Source of the DNA: Candidatus Cardinium sp. cBcalN2 | GTDB lineage: Bacteria > Bacteroidota > Bacteroidia > Cytophagales > Amoebophilaceae | Reading direction: 5' to 3' | DNA: 17,356 bases | NCBI RefSeq assembly: GCF_022810445.1 | Contig: NZ_JAACGD010000061.1 | Span: 1-17,356 of the forward strand | Part shown: positions 15,095 to 17,356 of the stretch, one piece after another | Layout of the letters: the number at the start of each line of letters is the position of its first letter | Position numbering within the stretch: position 1 is the stretch's first letter | Notes under the pieces: generated by a model | Seen by the model: only the letters and a program-made list of their open reading frames with translations | Database searches by the model: none | What the model was told of the DNA's origin: nothing | Translations under genes and position numbers: made by a program

Positions 15095-17026
15095 ATGATC
15101 GTCAGCCAAACAACCATTCAATCCGTTCAGCATGCTGTACGTATTGAGGAGGTAGTTGCAGATTTTTTATCTCTTAAAAAAAAAGGACAAAATTTCTGGG
15201 CCTGTTGTCCGTTTCATCACGAAAACACCCCTTCTTTTTCAGTATCTCCCTCAAAAGGGTTTTATAAATGCTTTGGCTGTGATGCTGCTGGAGATGCTAT
15301 AACTTTTGTACAGCAGATAGAAGGCTTTTCTTTTGTAGAGGCTATTACCTATCTGGCCCAAAGGTATGGCATACCGATACAATCTGCCGAAGAGGGTCCC
15401 CATGATTTACAGGATTATAGAGCCAAAGAAAGTTTATATATTCTGCTAAATTTGGCTAAAGATTATTACCAAGATCTACTGAGGCATCATTCAGAAGCAG
15501 CTAGACTCGCCTTACCTTATTTGGATCAACGGGCCATTCCATCTGCAATCGCAACAAAGTTTGAGTTAGGTTATAGTTTAAATAGCTGGGACACATTCTA
15601 TAAATTTGCCATAGCAAAAGGCGTAACGCTAGAACAGCTGGTTGCGGCAGGGTTGGTTATCCAAAATGGTCCTAAGGTATATGACTGCTTTCGAGGCAGG
15701 TTGATGTTTCCTATTCACGATAGTAGTGGGCAAGTGGTTGCCTTTGGTGCCCGCCATATGACTAAGGCTGTAGATAGTCCTAAATATGTCAATTCATCTG
15801 AAACGCTTGTCTACCAAAAAGGCAGGTTATTGTATGGTCTGTCTTTTGCTAAGCAGGCGATCCAGCAGACCAGAAATTGCTACCTAGTAGAAGGATATAC
15901 CGATGTGTTAGCCTTTCATAGAGCAGGCTTAGAAGCAGTAGTTGCCTCTGCCGGTACGGCACTTACCGAAGCACAAATAGACCTTTTGTGTCGCTTTACT
16001 ACTAAGGTTACCTTAGTTTTTGATGGAGATCAAGCCGGTATTCAGGCTGCTTTGCGTGGTATAGATCAATTGTTAACCAAGGGGCTTGAGGTCCAGGTTA
16101 TATTATTGCCTTCAGAAGAAGATCCAGATAGCTATCTAAGTAAAGTAGGCGTAGATGCTTTTAACCACTATATCCATTGTGCTGCTCAAGACTTTATTAC
16201 CTTTAAGGCTAGTTTTCTACTCAACCAATCTACGCAGCAGAGTCCAGTAGAACAAGCAAAGTCCATAAAAGAAATTGTGCAAAGCATTGTAGCCATTCCT
16301 GATGAAATACAACGCACGCTATTTCTTAAAAAATGTAGCAAGCTCTTTGCTATAGAAGAAGAAGTGCTTTTTGCCACCTATCATGCATTGCGTGATCAAA
16401 CTACTACAGTGTGGCAGCCCAAAAAAACATTTTCCAATCAGCATAATAGGCAAAAGATCAACCCTTATGTAGACCAAAAAAATCTTCCCTTTACCAATAA
16501 GCTTACGGCAAGTATTGCAGCCTATGAGCGAGAAATTATGCGTATTCTGTTGACCTATGGTACGACGAAATTAGCTGAAAACAAACCGTTGTATGCATAT
16601 ATTCTTTTAGAATTGGATGATGTGGTCTTTAGGTCTGCTGATTGCAAAGTTCTCTTTGACCACTGTAAAGCAGTAGGTAAGCAAGGCGGCTTGGTGGATA
16701 TGCAGTGCTGTTTAGCTAGTACAGACGAAACTATTAGAAAAATAGCCATTGATATAACAACCTCTCCCCATGATATTAGTGAGGCATGGGTCAAAAAATA
16801 TGGTATTTATACCATAGAAGAGCGGCAAAATCTACAAAAGATGAGTTTAGAGGTTATTCTTAGATTAAAAATTCGTTTGATTCAAGAGCTGATTGAAGAA
16901 AATAGAGCAGCACTTAAAGATGCATTGTCTCAAGATGATGAACTAAACTTGTTACAAATTCACCAATTACTTAAGGATGCTGAGTGCAGGATTGCCAAAC
17001 AATTGGGTACCGTAGTGGCACAATAA
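15095..17026 (+). CDS. dnaG: DNA primase
   Basis: DnaG makes RNA primers for the replisome and binds the DnaB helicase through its C-terminus. I chose the ATG at 15095 (643 residues), because the product then begins MIVSQTTIQSV like other Bacteroidetes primases; the frame runs open back to a TTG at 14993, but those 34 codons resemble no primase. The CHC2 zinc ribbon is Cys38, His41, Cys59 and Cys62 (CPFH...CFGC). The central catalytic part has DCFRGRLMFPI and the TOPRIM motifs EGYTD (Glu266) and DGDQAG (Asp310, Asp312) for metal binding. A helical C-terminal domain (about 480-643) should contact DnaB. An A9 run at 15176-15184 encodes Lys28-30. It is the last gene of the ftsA-ftsZ-dnaG row and starts 117 bases after ftsZ. 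Primase is not a usual dcw-cluster member, so this junction may be lineage-specific. Confidence 0.95.
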   Translation: MIVSQTTIQSVQHAVRIEEVVADFLSLKKKGQNFWACCPFHHENTPSFSVSPSKGFYKCFGCDAAGDAITFVQQIEGFSFVEAITYLAQRYGIPIQSAEEGPHDLQDYRAKESLYILLNLAKDYYQDLLRHHSEAARLALPYLDQRAIPSAIATKFELGYSLNSWDTFYKFAIAKGVTLEQLVAAGLVIQNGPKVYDCFRGRLMFPIHDSSGQVVAFGARHMTKAVDSPKYVNSSETLVYQKGRLLYGLSFAKQAIQQTRNCYLVEGYTDVLAFHRAGLEAVVASAGTALTEAQIDLLCRFTTKVTLVFDGDQAGIQAALRGIDQLLTKGLEVQVILLPSEEDPDSYLSKVGVDAFNHYIHCAAQDFITFKASFLLNQSTQQSPVEQAKSIKEIVQSIVAIPDEIQRTLFLKKCSKLFAIEEEVLFATYHALRDQTTTVWQPKKTFSNQHNRQKINPYVDQKNLPFTNKLTASIAAYEREIMRILLTYGTTKLAENKPLYAYILLELDDVVFRSADCKVLFDHCKAVGKQGGLVDMQCCLASTDETIRKIAIDITTSPHDISEAWVKKYGIYTIEERQNLQKMSLEVILRLKIRLIQELIEENRAALKDALSQDDELNLLQIHQLLKDAECRIAKQLGTVVAQ

Positions 17027-17356
17027 CCTAAATGTATGGGAAGAGCAGAAACAAGCTTTAAACCTAAAAATGCAGCAATAGGAAGAGGTCTATTCAGCAT
17101 TGTTGTTTGTTAGGATTTGCTAAATCGGGAATAATTTTTTAAGCTTATTTCTATTTAGTTGTCATTGGCCAGTAAAGCGATGGGTGCTTTTGTAAAGCTT
17201 TTTTTATACCACTTATCCCCGTTTCCGTTCACCACTATGGCTTATGCTAGGAAAAAAACGCGCCCTTTGAAAAAAGTGCGATCAGAAAGCGGAGTTTACA
17301 GATGAAAAGAAAAACAGTTTCCGGGATGGGTTGCAGAGAGGTTCCTGTTTTTCCAG
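17027..17356. other. Region downstream of dnaG to the window end
   Basis: Apart from the hairpin with a T-run at 17186-17205, this 330-base stretch has no gene I can identify. Short plus-strand frames start at 17237 (MAYARKKTRPLKKVRSESGV, ending soon after) and at 17302 (MKRKTVSGMGCREVPVFP, open at the window edge). Either may be the edge of a gene or an insertion-sequence end that lies outside the window. I cannot assign them. Confidence 0.4.
17186..17205 (+). terminator. Candidate rho-independent terminator after dnaG
   Basis: GCTTT-TGT-AAAGC (17186-17198) is followed at once by seven T (17199-17205). The stem has only five base pairs, but the form is typical. It lies 160 bases after the dnaG stop and would end the ftsA-ftsZ-dnaG transcript. 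An extra AAAGC at 17174-17178 could compete for the GCTTT arm. Confidence 0.45.

Noticed and set aside
1..17356. CRISPR array or defence island
   Set aside because: No regularly spaced direct repeats and no nuclease, restriction or toxin-antitoxin genes were seen; the repeats inside the ankyrin gene are coding.

Overview
The window looks like a piece of the chromosome of a reduced, AT-rich Bacteroidetes endosymbiont, most plausibly of the Cardinium/Amoebophilus group (Amoebophilaceae). This is inferred from Bacteroidetes-type GyrA, six-domain S1, FtsZ and DnaG, one good match to the Bacteroidetes promoter (TTTG, 19 bases, TAnnTTTG), an exported protein of about twenty ankyrin repeats, a broken AAA-ATPase-like gene and an IS481-type transposase remnant. 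No marker in the window fixes the species.

Left half, all on the minus strand (transcribed right to left): rpsA, tRNA-Cys, tRNA-Leu, a synthetase-only RelA/SpoT homologue, the ankyrin-repeat protein and gyrA. tRNA-Cys starts only 12 bases after rpsA and is probably processed from the same transcript. The spacer between the rel homologue and the ankyrin gene (4884-5441) has no convincing gene but holds a predicted branched structure and a hairpin.

Middle (about 8807-10177): a decayed zone where transcription diverges. It holds an ankyrin-like scrap, a minus-strand frame broken by two adjacent stops, the first 100 residues of an AAA-ATPase-like protein, and a deleted, frameshifted transposase. 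The promoter of the next gene seems to lie across the dead transposase's end.

Right half, all plus strand: an exported TPR protein, then ftsA, ftsZ and dnaG. FtsA and FtsZ form the division scaffold; FtsZ keeps the C-terminal peptide that docks on FtsA. The murein and ftsQ genes that normally sit upstream of ftsA in Bacteroidetes are absent here, as expected where cell-wall synthesis has been reduced.

The information-processing genes are intact. The interesting points are: a stringent-response enzyme with its hydrolase site gone and no regulatory half; a degenerate ATP loop in FtsA; Val at the quinolone-determining Ser of GyrA; A9 runs in ftsZ and dnaG; and possible structured leaders before ftsZ and rel. 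I found no CRISPR array, no defence system and no clearly new multi-gene system.
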